A stretch of 64,000 nucleotides of DNA from Ophiobolus disseminans (taxonomy: Eukaryota > Ascomycota > Dothideomycetes > Pleosporales > Phaeosphaeriaceae), in assembly GCA_010093685.1 (NCBI GenBank), contig MU006217.1, positions 210,911 through 274,910 on the forward strand, read 5' to 3'. The position numbers and the translations under genes were made by a program. Numbering within the stretch: the stretch's first letter is position 1; every line of letters starts with the position of its first letter. Shown one piece after another: positions 12,201 to 24,805 of the stretch. Below the pieces are notes generated by a model. The model was not told the origin of the DNA and ran no database searches. It saw nothing but the letters and a program-made list of their open reading frames with translations.

Positions 12201-14498
12201 TCGTCGTGACTCGGAGGGGTAAATTATGGCCGTGCCACCATTTTGAGGCGCATGCGCTTCTTCCTCCACTTGTGAAAGGCTCACGTCGGGCCGTGATGCA
12301 GACGTCATTCTCATCTCCTCGTCCCTCGCAGCTTCCTCTCCTGCCCCATTTGCATCACTTAATAGCCGAGCTAGATATGTCTCTGTGGCCTCTTTCGATC
12401 CCCAATCTTTGTGCTGTGCAATGACCGGCGAAACTCGCTGAACTCGTTTCTTTGATATCGATGCCAACTCAGGCGAGATGACGGGCGACTGGTGATACAT
12501 GTTGAGCACAGAGTTCACAACACTGTAGCTTTCGCTGGTGAACTTCAACGGCCCCATCGATTGGTAGGGTGCCATGCTGGCGGAGTCGTCTGGATACAGT
12601 GTGTTGCGGTCACCAAATGGATCTGTGGGTGAGTCTTCGAAATCATGGTGCGATACAGGCTGTGCCATAGTTCGCACAAAGCCTTGGTCCCCGGAGTAAC
12701 CACCGTACGTAAGCGCCTGAAGACCCTCGCTCACGTCTTCAGAGCCCGAGTGCCATGGCTGTGATGGCTGTGATGGCTGCTCATCGCCAAGCATAATCGG
12801 TATCGACTCGCGCACTCCTAGCTCTGACTGTTCGATTTCTGGAGACTTGGGCTCCCTCTCTCTACCAGCTGGGTGGAATACCGTGGGCTGCAGAAGCTGC
12901 GGTGGTGGCTCTTCATGCGCAGTCGGAGGGGTCAGCACGAAGCTGCCCGGGACGCCCAGGATGGGTGATTCCTCGAAATCTGTGGTGGCTGACAGCGGCT
13001 GCTGAGTGGGTGGAAGGGAAAGTCGTGTGGTCTGTAGGCTGAGACGTTGATGTTGTTCTGCAGGGTTTTGATGGTTGTCATAAGGGGGCTGCTCTGGTTG
13101 ATGAAGATTGTCGAGCGGACGCGCATAAGCTCCACTCCTATCACCACGAACAGATGCTTCATCCAGGCTGGCAGATGAATCGCGGTGTGACTCGAATGGT
13201 TCGTCTGGGAAGTAGCCATGCTCCCCGTGTGCGCCAGAACTACGTGAAGAGGCGCCTGGGGAAGGTTGCAGAGGCTGTCGCTCCCTTGAATTTCGCAAGC
13301 GAGGTGATGCCGGCGGGGGCGGGGCACTCGCAAATGCTGGCACGCCTAAGGGTGATTTCTCTTGGTCTCGTTGTCCACGGTACGCCAACGCAGGTAACGT
13401 GGGATGGTCGACGCCATTCGGCCCTGAAGCGGTCCCAGGGCCCGGCTTTCTGTAGAGTCGCGTGGGTGAGGCTCGGTTGCTGTGGTTCGAGGGGCGTGTA
13501 GGCGTGTACTTGACGGAGCTTCTTGTGGAGGAGTTCGAGTCTGACGTGGCGCTCAGTCGTCGCGTGGCTAGTGGTATCCTTGAGGCAGGTGCGAACCGTT
13601 CTGTGACCTGTCGCGGGGCGTGTGACTGCGACCCTTCCCCGTCAAACGATGTAGCACCACTGCCTGACCGCTCGTGCTGGGGCGAGTTGAAGGCGGTGGC
13701 GGGTAACCGTGTGGGTGTCTCCAGAATCGCGTCGACGCCGGGTCTCTCCTCTTCGGTGCCCTCAAATGTCGGAATGCCGAAGCCTGGGGAAGTGAAGTCC
13801 TGCCCGCTCACTACCTCGCCAAAAAACGGCTGACGTCCACCAGACGCGGGTTTTCTAGCCGGCGTGACGGCCTTCTTCCGTGTGGGCGATATTGGCTGGT
13901 CCATGCTGCTCCTGCTGCCAGTGGTGCGTCGTGTGGCAGGTGCATTTCGCGGCGAGGCAGGTGCGGGCTGGGGTCTTTCCCTCGGCTTCAGGTTGTTGAA
14001 CTTGTATGCCCCATACGCGGCTTCCTTGTTCGGTCGCGCAGCCGAGGCAGTCGACGAGGAGGACGCATTGGCACGGAATGGCTCTCTGGATCTTGAGCGC
14101 ACTGGAGGAGCGGCTTTCGGAGCCCCGCCAGTGGGCGACTTCTCGAATCGCTCGGCCAGGGCCTTTACTTTGTTCGTCACCTGCGGGGAGGCGCGGGACG
14201 GGGTCGTGGACGAGGCCGGCCCGGAGGCAGACCGCGGCGTAGGCTTGGGTGGCATTCGAACGGCGCCGTTCGCGGTGGGCTGGCGCTGTCGCGTGGCTGC
14301 CATTTCCAGAGGGGCAGGGGCGATCTCGTGCTCGGTGGTGGAGGTGAAGGGCGACTTGTAGAAGTCGTCAGGGGAGGCGTCGAGCGAGTCGTGCTCGTGC
14401 GTGTCTACATGCTTGGGCTCGGAGGTGCTGTCGATCGAGTGCAGCCAGCTCGCGACGGCGGGATATGCATAGTTATGCACTTGGTCAGACTCCGCCAT
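9224..14498 (-). CDS. DH-BAR-SH3 guanine nucleotide exchange factor (Gef1/Tuba-like)
   Basis: Two exons: 14498-10587 and 10540-9224, intron 46 nt with GTACGT donor and CACTAAC branch point; 1742 residues. The start MAESDQVHNY has the context AACAACATGG. Residues 1 to about 920 are low-complexity, rich in Ser, Pro, Arg and Gln. A Dbl-homology RhoGEF domain (about 935-1165, starting KRYRILEELLTTEHQFCID) is followed by a BAR domain (about 1180-1440, crossing the intron) and an SH3-like C-terminus (about 1670-1742, FDVIGMKGELWLARN). The DH-BAR order matches S. pombe Gef1 and animal Tuba, which activate Cdc42 in polarity and septation; that function is inferred. There is no PH domain, as expected where BAR follows DH. 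The N-terminus could be shorter if a cryptic intron exists, but the frame is open throughout. Confidence 0.88.
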
Positions 14499-15481
14499 GT
14501 TGTTACCGCATGGTCCTAGTAATTGCAAGAGCGCAATGTCTGGCGCGAATCAAGGCAGTGGCCAGCTCGCGGCGAGCACGGGATATCCAATCAGTCTGCG
14601 ATGGAGTTGTCGAGGCAGATCAAGCGCACTATGGTCGCGGCGACCGGGGGTGGGCAAGAACAACTCACACTCGGACGCCTTCAATCAAATGGTGCAACGG
14701 GCCAATAACGGGGGGATGTGCGTAGTCGACCAAGGTGCGCGGCGGGCAGGTGTTTCAGCCGGCGCAGTGTCGGATGCGAGTCCGCGCGCCGGATGGAGCA
14801 AATGAAATCCAACAAGGCCGTGGAGGATACGAGAAAGAGCCAGAAAACAGGTGCGCCGGTGGGAGCAGCGATTGACGTGGGTGGACTGGGCTGAGGATCT
14901 GCCGGGAACGTTGTCGACGCCTGGTAGCGGCCAAGCCTGACCGTTGGAGGGATTGGAGTGTGTGTGGATATGCGGGCGTGGGTCAACGGCTGCTGTGGGC
15001 TGACGTTGCACTGGATCACACGAGCTGCAAGGGGAGATTGGACTTGATCGAGTGTACCGCCGTGGATAGACACATCAAATTTCGCCTTGGAGTCTGCAAC
15101 AACAACAATTTTGGCGGAGGCGTCTCGTCGAGGGCTGACTGCCATGGTCTCCACATCCCCGGCCGAACCAGCTCTAGCGCACGACTAGCGTATAGGATAG
15201 AGTCCCTGTGGTTCGCGATCGACCTCGAATCTCAGGAACGACGCCCTGCTCCGCATTGTATTTCATTGTTTCACTTCACTTCCAGTTCAATACCGATCAG
15301 ACGGGCAGATGTAGCAACAGCCTCACAGACTATCAACGTCTAGCGATTTAAAGTTTGGCCGCGCCTTCCATCTTCATCCTCGTAGTAATCGCGACCCTGA
15401 CGGAGCTTGCCAGTTCGGGAAAAACACTACACCATTGCTGCGCTAGACTAGCCAGCGGCCTCGAGAACTGTCAGTGTCGGC
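14499..15481. promoter_or_regulatory. Divergent intergenic region between the exchange factor and TERT
   Basis: About 980 bp separate two divergent starts (14498 minus, 15482 plus), so both promoters should lie here. Frames seen on both strands are short, lack domains and overlap one another. No RNA gene or repeat recognised. Confidence 0.5.
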
Positions 15482-18400
15482 ATGAAGAGGAAGACTGCTT
15501 GCCACGCGGGTGGGGGTCCTCGCAAGAAAACAAGGCTCGCGAACCGTTCCAGCCAATCTGACACTGCCACACCTTCCGGCCCTGACCACCCCGTCCTGCG
15601 CCGCTTCTACCCTGGGGTTGTCACTTTACGCCACTATCTGCTGTCAAAACTGCCAAACTCTTCGAAAAACAGGCGTCGGAGAATATCCCAACTTGGATAC
15701 GCAACGCCAGCCCAGAAGGATGCAGCCACAGGCGATGTTGACGTCGACCTTGGACAGCTACTAGACTCCACGCTCGTTGGATACTCGCCATACACCATCC
15801 CCAACACACAAGAGCAGGCAGAAAAGGAGTGCAGCCGCGAGATTGAACGCTTCACCCAGCAGCGATCGCAGACCGTTTCTGGTGGTACGTTCAAGCCTGG
15901 CTATTTCCTGCAGTGCGAGGTAGGTCAATCACAGTTCCACGCTATTGCGCGTGGCATTTTCTCCAGATCGAGTCACTGAGTAGACACAGGTCGTCGACTT
16001 CGTGATATGGCTCCTGTTTCGGCGCTCTGCGTCCCACAAGCCGTCACACCTACTATGCCATGGCTTCCAACGAGCAGGCGGCGCCAATCCCGCAAATAAT
16101 ACAGACAAGGACCCTACTACATCAGTCCCGGGACTGGTTGCGCGCTCACCAAACAGTCATGTGCGGGCACTGAAAGAGCCAGTGTGGTGCCGACTGCAAG
16201 CCCTGCTCGGCCAAGGTGGTGATCGCATCATCATTGACATGCTTCTAGAATGTGCTCTTTTCTGCCCCGTGGAAGGTGGCACTGGGAATTTGTGTCAGCT
16301 CAGTGGTAGTCCGATATCAGATTTGAAGCACGACCAAAAGCGCAAAGATGATCAAGCAAATGGTGAGATTGACCAGGTTGCTAAGGAGGTACTGCCCAGC
16401 CAACGCAGCGAGCAAAAGAGTCCCGGTGCTATCACTTTTGTGCGCAGTCGCATGTTATACGCCAAAGCAGCACTCAATGCTAAAGGCGGAGTTCGATTTG
16501 GCATGCGCCACATACGTTAGTTGTCAGACCTCTTTAAAATCTTCATCATGGCTAACGCAACAGGCAGACGTGCTGAACAGATTTCCGGATAGGAGCGATT
16601 CTGACCAGTCAATCCACATTCTGCGCTACATCTTCCCCCGCCAGTTTGGCCTGCACAATGTGTTTACATCCAAGGTTAACCGCCGCGAGACGGCCATGCC
16701 CTACAAAGACTATACGCTGCGCGAGATGGAGATCCATCGGAACATGACTAGAGTGCTACACGACAAAGCTACAGATACAAAGGAAGTACAACTATCGAAG
16801 TCGCGTGTACCCAAGCGACTACGCGGTGCTACCATGGCACTAATCGACCGACTGCGGACACTGAACCATCGATGTTCGTACACAGAGCTGCTCCGCCACT
16901 ACTGTCCCATCAAGGTACACCATACTGCACTGTTTGGTGTATACCAGCCGACTAACAATGACAGTGCCTGCCTCTTTCGTCGAAGCCCGATTGGAGAAAG
17001 CAACCGCTTGAATCAAAGAGTACTACCAACTCGACTCCAGTGCACGTTGATTCTGGGGCTGTGGAAGACGCTATTCCTAACAACCAAGACGCCGAGCAAT
17101 GTTTCACAGATATGGCTTGCTCCACGGCCGATGTATCAGCTTTCTGCCGTGCCACTGTGGCTAAGGTGATCCCGAACGGCTTCTGGGGCGATGACAACAA
17201 TAAACGCATCATTATGTACTGGATCGATCAGTTCATCTCTCTCCGGAGGTTTGAGAGTCTCACGCTGCATCAGGTTACGCAAAATGTCCAGGTAATATAG
17301 CCCTTGCATTCTGCCACGATTCATGCTGATTGATTCGCGGATTGCCACATTAGCCTGGCTCCGACCACCCGGTCAGAACAGCGACGCTAAGCTCGCAAAG
17401 TCAGACTTCGAAAAACGCAAGGAGTTGTTTCTGGAATTCGTCTATTGGCTGTTCGACTCGTTCCTGATACCTCTTATTCGCTCCAACTTCCATGTGACCG
17501 AGTCAAACGCGCATCGCCATCGGCTCTTTTACTTTCGTCACGATGTTTGGCGGATGCTGACAGAACCTTGTTTGACAACTTTGAAAGCAGACATGTTCGA
17601 GCATATGCCAACTGAGCGTATGACCCGACTATTGTCAATGCGGCCGCTCGGTTTCAGCAAGATTCGGTTGCTTCCCAAACGTCAAGGCTTCCGTACAATC
17701 ATGAACCTCAAGCGGAGGCAACCCGTGATGCGTAATGGTATAATGTCTCTTGGTCGAAGTATCAACACGGTGATGACACCGGTGTTCAACGTAGTCACTT
17801 ACGAGAAGGTCAGCAAGCCAGGCGTGGCTACTCACTATGATATTGCTAACAGTGAGCAGTCTCTACAGCCAGGCGTATTCGGATGCTCCCTCTTTTCTGT
17901 GACCGACATGTTACCTAAGCTAGCAGCTTTCAAGGCAACTCTAAGGGAACAAAAGCTTGACCACAGACCACTCTTCTTTGCAAAAGTCGACGTGCAGACC
18001 TGTTTCGACACCATACCACAGGCAAGATTGCTGAGTATGGTGGAAAGCCTCATGTCCATGCAATCGTACCAAACTGGCAAACATGTCGAGATTAGTCCTC
18101 TGGGGGCGCTGCAGCGACTCGACGGGGGGCATGTAGACCCTGTACCTGTGACGCGATACGTTGCCCACAGTGGCGCCACCAAAGACATGGCTTCCTTCCC
18201 TAAGCTTATACAGAACAATTTCGTAGGCGCAAAGTCCAACACAGTCTTCGTCAACACCAATCTCCAACAACAGGAGACCAAAGACGACTTGATGCGACTC
18301 CTGCGCGAGCATGTGGAGCGCAATGTCGTCAAGATTGGGAAGAAGTTCTATCGTCAGAAGAAAGGTATCCCCCAAGGCTCCATCTTATCGAGCATCCTCT

Positions 18401-19729
18401 GCAACTTCTTTTACGCAGAGCTTGAGCGTGACGTACTGAGCTTTGCCCTCGGCGACGATTGCCTGCTGCTTCGCCTGCTGGATGACTTCCTCTTGATTAC
18501 TGTGGATCAAAAGCATGCAGAGCGCTTCATACGAGTCATGCATCGAGGGCATGCAGACTATGGCGTTGTTGTCAAATCTGCAAAGTCATTGACCAACTTT
18601 GAAGCCTTTACTGATGCGGGACAATGCATACCCAAAGCAGCTGCAGACGACAAGTTTCCATATTGTGGCGTGTGTATTGACACGAAAACTCTTGAAGTCG
18701 GCAAGAAGTCAGAAAAGCCGGGAAGGAATGGTAAATTGCGCGGTGATTGCCGTAAGATCAAAGGGCTGACATTGCACAGATGTTGAAGACTCTTTGACTG
18801 TCGATCTATCGAAGATGCCTGGCCAGACCTTCCATCGCAAGGCCCTCAAGTAAGTCTAACGCATTCCATCCTTTTCGTACCGGTACCCGTCGAATCAACC
18901 CATGTACGGTTGGGGACCCATGCGGGAAGAGAAAGTCGGGCCTTCGCTGACGGCAGATAGCGGGTTCAAAATTCAGTTAAAGGCCATGTACATCGATACA
19001 TCGTTGAACAGCGTGTCGACGATTCTCGCCAATCTTTACCAAAGCTTCCACGAAGCAGCGATGAGGTGCATCGAATATGTACGCGTGCTGTCCAGGGTGC
19101 GCACGACGTGTTCAAGCCTGCTTATCAGTATGTGCTTCCCTGATCCCAATGCGTGAGACACACACCGAAAAGCGCAAAAGCACATGCAAAATCGACCAGT
19201 CAGCGTCGCGCTCTAACGCAATGCTGGCGCGATTCAGCGGATTGCGTCTACGCTGCATGGGCGATCGCTAAATCCGGGACTACTGATCAAGTTTTTCTCG
19301 CTGACGATGTGCTCAACAACTATAGAAACGGTGGACAACATCATTGCGCTAGCATACGTAATGCTTCAGAGGCGTTCCCGCTCGCGTAGCGACAGGCAGA
19401 AAGTCGCCGTGCAGAGCGTCATTTCGCGCCGCCAATTGCAATGGTAAGTTGTGGCTGACGACCCCAGCGTCTCGGGTTTCGTGGGGTTGCGACTCGCGAC
19501 ACGCTCCTATGGTTCACTCAGAGACATTTCGCGGGGTTTGTGTTGTACACGGTTGGCCTGTGCTAATAATGGAGTGAACAGGTTGGCTTGTAAGGCCTTT
19601 GTGGCCGTGTTTCAGCGCCGGCAGACGCAGCATCGCGTGCTGTTGGTGTGGTTGGAAAAGTCGCTGGCGGCGGTTCGCATATCGGACACTGCAGAGCGAC
19701 AGCTTCTAGAGTCGGTTACTCAGCGGTGA
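15482..19729 (+). CDS. tert: Telomerase reverse transcriptase (TERT)
   Basis: Nine-exon model: 15482-15919, 15990-16515, 16568-16914, 16965-17291, 17354-18730, 18780-18849, 18961-19127, 19326-19443, 19582-19729, about 1172 residues. The N-terminus carries LRRFYPGVVTLRHYLLSKLP. The RNA-binding part includes FVRSRMLYAKAALNAKGGVR and CSYTELLRHYCPIK; the T motif region is about 570-600. RT motifs are intact: motif A FFAKVDVQTCFDTI (Asp near 757), motif B' KKGIPQGSILSSILCN (about 881), motif C RLLDDFLLI (about 918), then D and E. The C-terminal extension has MYIDTSLNSVSTILANLY and ends RRQTQHRVLLVWLEKSL. It should extend telomeres in the nucleus. Problem: exon 4 (phase 0) and exon 5 (CC TGG, phase 1) do not join in frame with canonical sites. 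The exon 7/8 junction has a second in-frame option. Identity is certain; structure is less so. Confidence 0.93.
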
Positions 19730-20466
19730 GGAAAGGTGGAGAAGTTCAAGCTTGAGCGAAGCACATAGACAGGTAGCCAGAGCGGAAAGATTTGCAGTGA
19801 TCAAGCAATCAATGCTCCACAGTTCAACATCAAGAGCCAACATCCACGATCTGTACAAGGGTGGCACGTTAGCGGCGGCTCTCCGATACGCTCATCTGCA
19901 CGCCTAAAGGCGCCCGAATCTTGGCTGCAGGAACGGCGGAAGTAACGGATCATAGCCACCAGCGCATGCTGTAAAGATGATGTCGCACGCATCCTGCTTC
20001 GCTTCGCTTTCCTGTGGTGATGGCGACTGCATTTGCTGGGAGTGTGTGGTGCAGCAGTGCTACCCCTAGAACGATAGGCCGGCTTCTCTAGCTGGTGGTG
20101 TTGATTGGATCGCAGTGCAAATTGTGGTGATGTCAAGTGCTGCGGACGGCTGGTACACCAGCCACCGTCCGCGAGGTTTCACTCCCACGCACTGAGGACG
20201 CCTGGCTAGTGCTGGAGGTTATCATGGACGGCGTTTCCCCTGCGCGCGCTGGTGCTGCAGCTGCGACAGTTTGCCATGCCTTCCCCGTAATCGTCCCAAA
20301 CCGCAGATTCAAACAAAATCCTCTTTATCAGTGCCACTGCTCGCAATCAAAGTTGCAAGGCCAATTACCCGCAGCCCGCTTTCGTAGGCCAAGGGCAGGT
20401 ACCTGACAGACAGGGATGTGGGCGGACGTTCATCTCAAGAAAGCACGCTAAGCCCCCTGATTCGAC
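19730..20466. other. Intergenic region between TERT and the TBC gene
   Basis: About 740 bp between two plus-strand genes; expected to hold the TERT 3' UTR and the next promoter. Frames on either strand are short and show no family features. No repeat or RNA found. Confidence 0.45.
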
Positions 20467-22927
20467 ATGCCCTCGACCGTCTTTCAACACGCCGACGTGG
20501 GCGACAGCAGCACCCACGAGGCCGCCGACGGAGTCCACTACATCTCTCAATCGCACAACAACGCCCTGTACATCATATCCGAGCATGATTACGTCCACTC
20601 GTTGATCCCATTTCCGAAGCGCGAGGTTTGCGCACACCATCTTTCTCCGCGCGTTGAGAAGCGACTCCAGCAATCTGGCCAGCGAAGACCACCTCGGCCG
20701 CTCATGACATCCCTCATGTACCCGCAAGATGCGCAGAGCTTCGGGCTCCCGCCAGGCAGTCCGCCCGACCTGACAAATTCAAAGTCGTCAAAGTCGAGCA
20801 GCATGCACTCGTCGACAATGGCAGACTTCATGGGCACAAGCGACCTCTCGCACTTCGAGGACATCAACCTGGATGAATCATCAGGTGGGCCCTCGAGCTT
20901 TCCCATGCCACTGAGCTCTTCTAACCGCGGCGTCTTTGAAGCCTCGAGGCCGTACCCCTCTGGCGGTCGGAGCTTGTCACATCCGCATCCGGCCCATCAC
21001 TCCTTCCGGGACCTGACGAGCACTGCCAAACCGCGATACCCAAGCCTAAAGGGGCAAGTCAGTCACGCGGTCCAGAGACAGCAGTCGCAACTGGCGGCGC
21101 CGGGGAAGCCGCTGCGGAGGGGCTTCACATCGCCGTCTGCTCCCTCACTGACCGGTCTGGGCCTCGCAGCACCAAGCCGAAACTCACGCTCGCCGTCTCC
21201 CTCAAACACACAGACCTTCCCATGTAGCCCCCGTACACTCTCTAGGAGGAGTTCGCGGAACCTGGACGTCATGCCTTCGCCAGGCTTGAGCTCGCGGCGG
21301 CAGTCATGGCAGGACTCGAAGCGCAAGACAGTGAAGGAGAGGGAGGCCGAGTGCGATGATGAAGACGACGACGAGCTGCCCGAGGATGCTATTCTTAACA
21401 ATGTCCCTATCTCACCCCGGCCGGTGCAGGCGAGGACTCCGTCAGCGTGTGGCAGTCCGCCGTCACCGAACCCCAGCGTCGCAAGTGCAATCGCACCATC
21501 GTCCTCGAAGATCTCACCAGCTCAGTCACTGGCACAATACTCTCCACAACCATCACCGAACCCGTCCATAAGAGGAGTCTCTCCACCAGGGCCACTGTCC
21601 AGGCAACGCACAAATACCTGGGAAGACACATACACGACGCTCGATGCAGAGGCGAGGGTGCTCACAGAGAAACTAGAAGAGTTCCAGTCCGAGGCTGATA
21701 AGAAGCAAGAGATCAAGCGGCAGCAGCCTGGACTCGCACGGTCAGCGTCTTTGAACCAGTCAGAGCCAAAGGCGAAGAAAACCACACTACCACCCGTCCG
21801 CAAGAGCGACCCCCTCATCGATCCATTCCAGCCATCAGCCGAGAAGCAAAAATACTTATCAAGAACACGGCCCTCGTGGCTCCCACCCAAGAACCCCAAG
21901 GAAGAGAAGAAGCACCTAAAAGAGTACCAAAAAATGCTCGCCCGCATCGAAGAAGCCGGTACGCCAACCCAAACTCCTCTCCTCCAAAGCCCACCCAGAC
22001 TAACATCCCACAGAACGCCTCGCCACCCAACGCGCCCGCGACGAGGCCCTCGCCCGCGAAAAAGCCTCCCACATCAAATCAGAATACTGGACCACGCTCC
22101 TCCTCCCCAACTGGGACGCCGAACTCACCGACCCGGCCCGCCGCGCCTCGCACCGCAAAATGTGGTGGAACGGCATCCCGCCCCGTCTGCGCGGCCAAGT
22201 ATGGTCCCGCGCAATCGGAAACGACCTCGGGGTTAGCAGCACCACATACGCCATTGCGCTGGCCAAAGCAGATCGCTCGGGCGAGCGCTACACAACTATC
22301 GTACAGGCGACAAATAGCGTCTGGTCCGAGCTAGGCGTATTCGCTCCCGGCGCGGAAGATCAGCCCCTACATAAAGACCTCGTAGACGTATGTCTCGCAT
22401 ACTCCTCCTATCGACCAGATATCTCCCCCCTCGCCAGCGCCGGAATAACTCACATCGCCGCCCTCTTACTCCTCAACCTCCCCGCCCCAGACGCCTTCAC
22501 CCTACTATCCAACCTCCTCAACCGCGCGCTCCCACTCTCCTTCCTCGTACAGGACCACAACGCCATGCACGCCGCATACGCCACCACCATCTCCGCCCTG
22601 CACAAGAAGTTCCCTGCCCTCGCGCAGCGCCTCGAGCATCTGCGCGTCGAGCCAAGAGATTATCTCACGGGCATGTTTGGCAGTTTGTTCTGTGGGCGGC
22701 TGGGCGTGGAATATGCGGCAAGGGTTATGGATGTGTATGTCCTCGAGGGCGATAAAATTCCTCCCCGCGTTGCGGTTGCGGTGATGGGCATGTGCGAGGG
22801 CGCGTGTCTTGAGGGCGGGAAAGAGGATGTTGCGCAAGTGCTGAGGGAGAAGAGTGTGGGTGTGGAGGGTGGGGTGGATGTGGAGGCGTTTGTCGAGAGG
22901 GTGTATGAGGCGGGGAAGAGTGGATGA
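20467..22927 (+). CDS. TBC domain Rab GTPase-activating protein (TBC1D12/14-like)
   Basis: Two exons, 20467-21958 and 22014-22927, intron 55 nt ending CCCACAG; 801 residues from the first ATG. An alternative start at 20704 (MTSLMYPQDAQSF) gives 722 residues and may be the real one, because the first 79 residues look like leader sequence. The N-terminal half is Ser/Pro-rich and disordered, with an acidic DDEDDDELPED patch. The TBC domain lies in the C-terminal third and starts WWNGIPPRLRGQVWSRAIGN. It contains YRPDISP, where the catalytic glutamine finger region is expected. TBC proteins speed GTP hydrolysis by Rab GTPases in vesicle traffic and autophagy; the specific Rab cannot be read from sequence. 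The closest resemblance I recall is the TBC1D12/14 group. Confidence 0.85.
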
Positions 22928-23808
22928 GCATACTCCCGTCTTTTCAAGAAGAAAGAGAGATGGAGATGGAGGAGACGATCGATGATGAAATGACGCAGCG
23001 TTTTTGTTGTTTCGCGCACTGGGCTGTTCGAAAGACCCAAGCGATTTGCTTTTTTACACACAGCACAGCATGGGGCGGCGTCTCCTTTTCTTTCTGCTTT
23101 CCGCGCGCGAGCGAGCATCCAAGATTCGGGTAAGATCTTGTTGTGTTTCACTAACTGTTTTCTCATTTCTTGACACATACGGCATGGCATTTACACTTTT
23201 TACATGTATAAATGTATCACATCACTTCTGATAACTAGAGCGAAAACCCAAGGGGTGAGTAGCTAGGTTTAGAAGAAGATTATATATATAAACCAAGATC
23301 AAAAATATAAATAAAAACATAACGTTAATCAAGATTTGAATATAATCAGACAACACGAAGTAAATTGTCTTCCTACACCCATATCGGAAAAACTTCCAAC
23401 TCTCCACACCCAGGACCCTCAGCCTCATTTCCTCAAGACCCTTGATCCCCGCCATCAGACCCTTGTCTCAAAACTCATCGTGGGGTCTTCCCTGTGACAT
23501 GGGCGGCGTCGCGGTGGCGCAGCTGAAAGCACCCTCGGAAGAAGGGGCCGGTTCATTTCGCGCGTCAGCGGAAGCGGCTCGGGCAACGGCTTTTCCTGTT
23601 TGGTGGAGATGAGAAACGGCGGTTTGGCTGACTTGGGGGCTTGTTGGCGTCTGCTTGTTCGTGAGGGAGGAGACGGTTGTGGAGTGGTGATTACGATAGC
23701 TTGGAGAGGTATTTGGTTGTGGTGTATTTGCGGTGACCTAGAGCAATACAGTCAGTTATCAGTGAGAACGTTGTTACCTCACTATCAAAGTAGCCTGTGC
23801 GACGATCG

Positions 23809-24260
23809 AATAACCAACAGCAGCAGGACAGACAGCCCGGGTAGGAGCGCAGCCACAGAGGAAATACATCCGATGTCACCCGATCTCAACAGGCGAAGAA
23901 CTGGCTGAGGGGCTGCTCGCTCCACTAACAGATCACAAGTTTCCAGCACAGGGCTGATCCGTTGAACAGTCAACAAACTTGTGATCTTGCGAATCCACTA
24001 CCCTGGAAAGTGCTGTATCTTGGTGGACGAAGGATCAGCTGCGCCCCGATGGATGCCCCAGGGATCATCACTTGGGGGCCTGCTTTTGCTCTGACTGAAA
24101 TCGGTGGATGAGTTGATGTTGGCTGTGTCGTGCGGACAGAGGGAGCGTAGGTATGAGGGACCTGGCTCGCGCTCGTTGCGGTCGATGGGAGGATGAGGTG
24201 ATAACGCCCAGGGAAGAAAAAAGATACGTACCTGTACGGCCTCTCCGGGGTTAGCTTCAT
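23809..24260. repeat. Diverged tandem duplication, copy A
   Basis: Matches copy B at 24346-24805 in the same order. Shared words include ATAACCAACAG, GCCACAGAGGA, CCACTACCCTGGAA, CAGGGATCA, and GGGAGCG(T/C)AGGTATGAGG followed by ACCTG(G/A)CTCG. The offset between matching words stays between about 520 and 546 bases, so the pair has a period near 540 bp with small indels. By eye, identity is roughly 70-75 percent in the matching blocks. Confidence 0.75.
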
Positions 24261-24345
24261 GTACTGTTAGGTTAGTTCTGTGCGACTGGTAGTTAGTGTA
24301 AAGATCAATATAGTATACGAATCACAAGGATATGTATGACGCTCA

Positions 24346-24805
24346 GATAACCAACAGTGGCAGAAAAGAAGACCCGGGTGGAAGTCGAGCCACAGAGGAC
24401 CCAATCTGACGCCACCCAATCTCAAGAGGCAAAGATGCAGGCTAGAGCTCCATTTGCTGTAAGGCGCTTGTAAGGTTCATCTAACAGCTAGTTGCCCGGT
24501 CGCAGCAGCACTCTTGTTACTATCTGCTGCAACCCAGCAAACCACTACCCTGGAATGCCGTACATGGAAAGTCGCATCCTCAGGGATCACCATTTGAGAG
24601 CCTGGTTCCCCTCTACGAGAGTTTGGTATGTATTACTCTTGGCCGTGTCGTGAGACGGAGGGAGCGCAGGTATGAGGAACCTGACTCGTACTCCTTGCGG
24701 CCTTTGCAAGAGATGAGAGAAGACTGAAAGAGGAGATGACGAAAAATAAGGGTAAAGGAGGTAGATCGAGATGATGATTAACGGCGTCTCCAGCAAAACA
24801 TGCAC
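24346..24805. repeat. Diverged tandem duplication, copy B
   Basis: Second copy of the block at 23809-24260. Corresponding segments are 24346-24435, 24539-24611, 24637-24702 and 24779-24795. Reading frames are not conserved between copies. No terminal inverted repeats, target-site duplication or transposase frame seen at the borders. Confidence 0.75.

Noticed and set aside
13864..14361. Plus-strand frame of 165 residues antisense to the exchange factor
   Set aside because: Shadow of the low-complexity N-terminal coding region on the minus strand.
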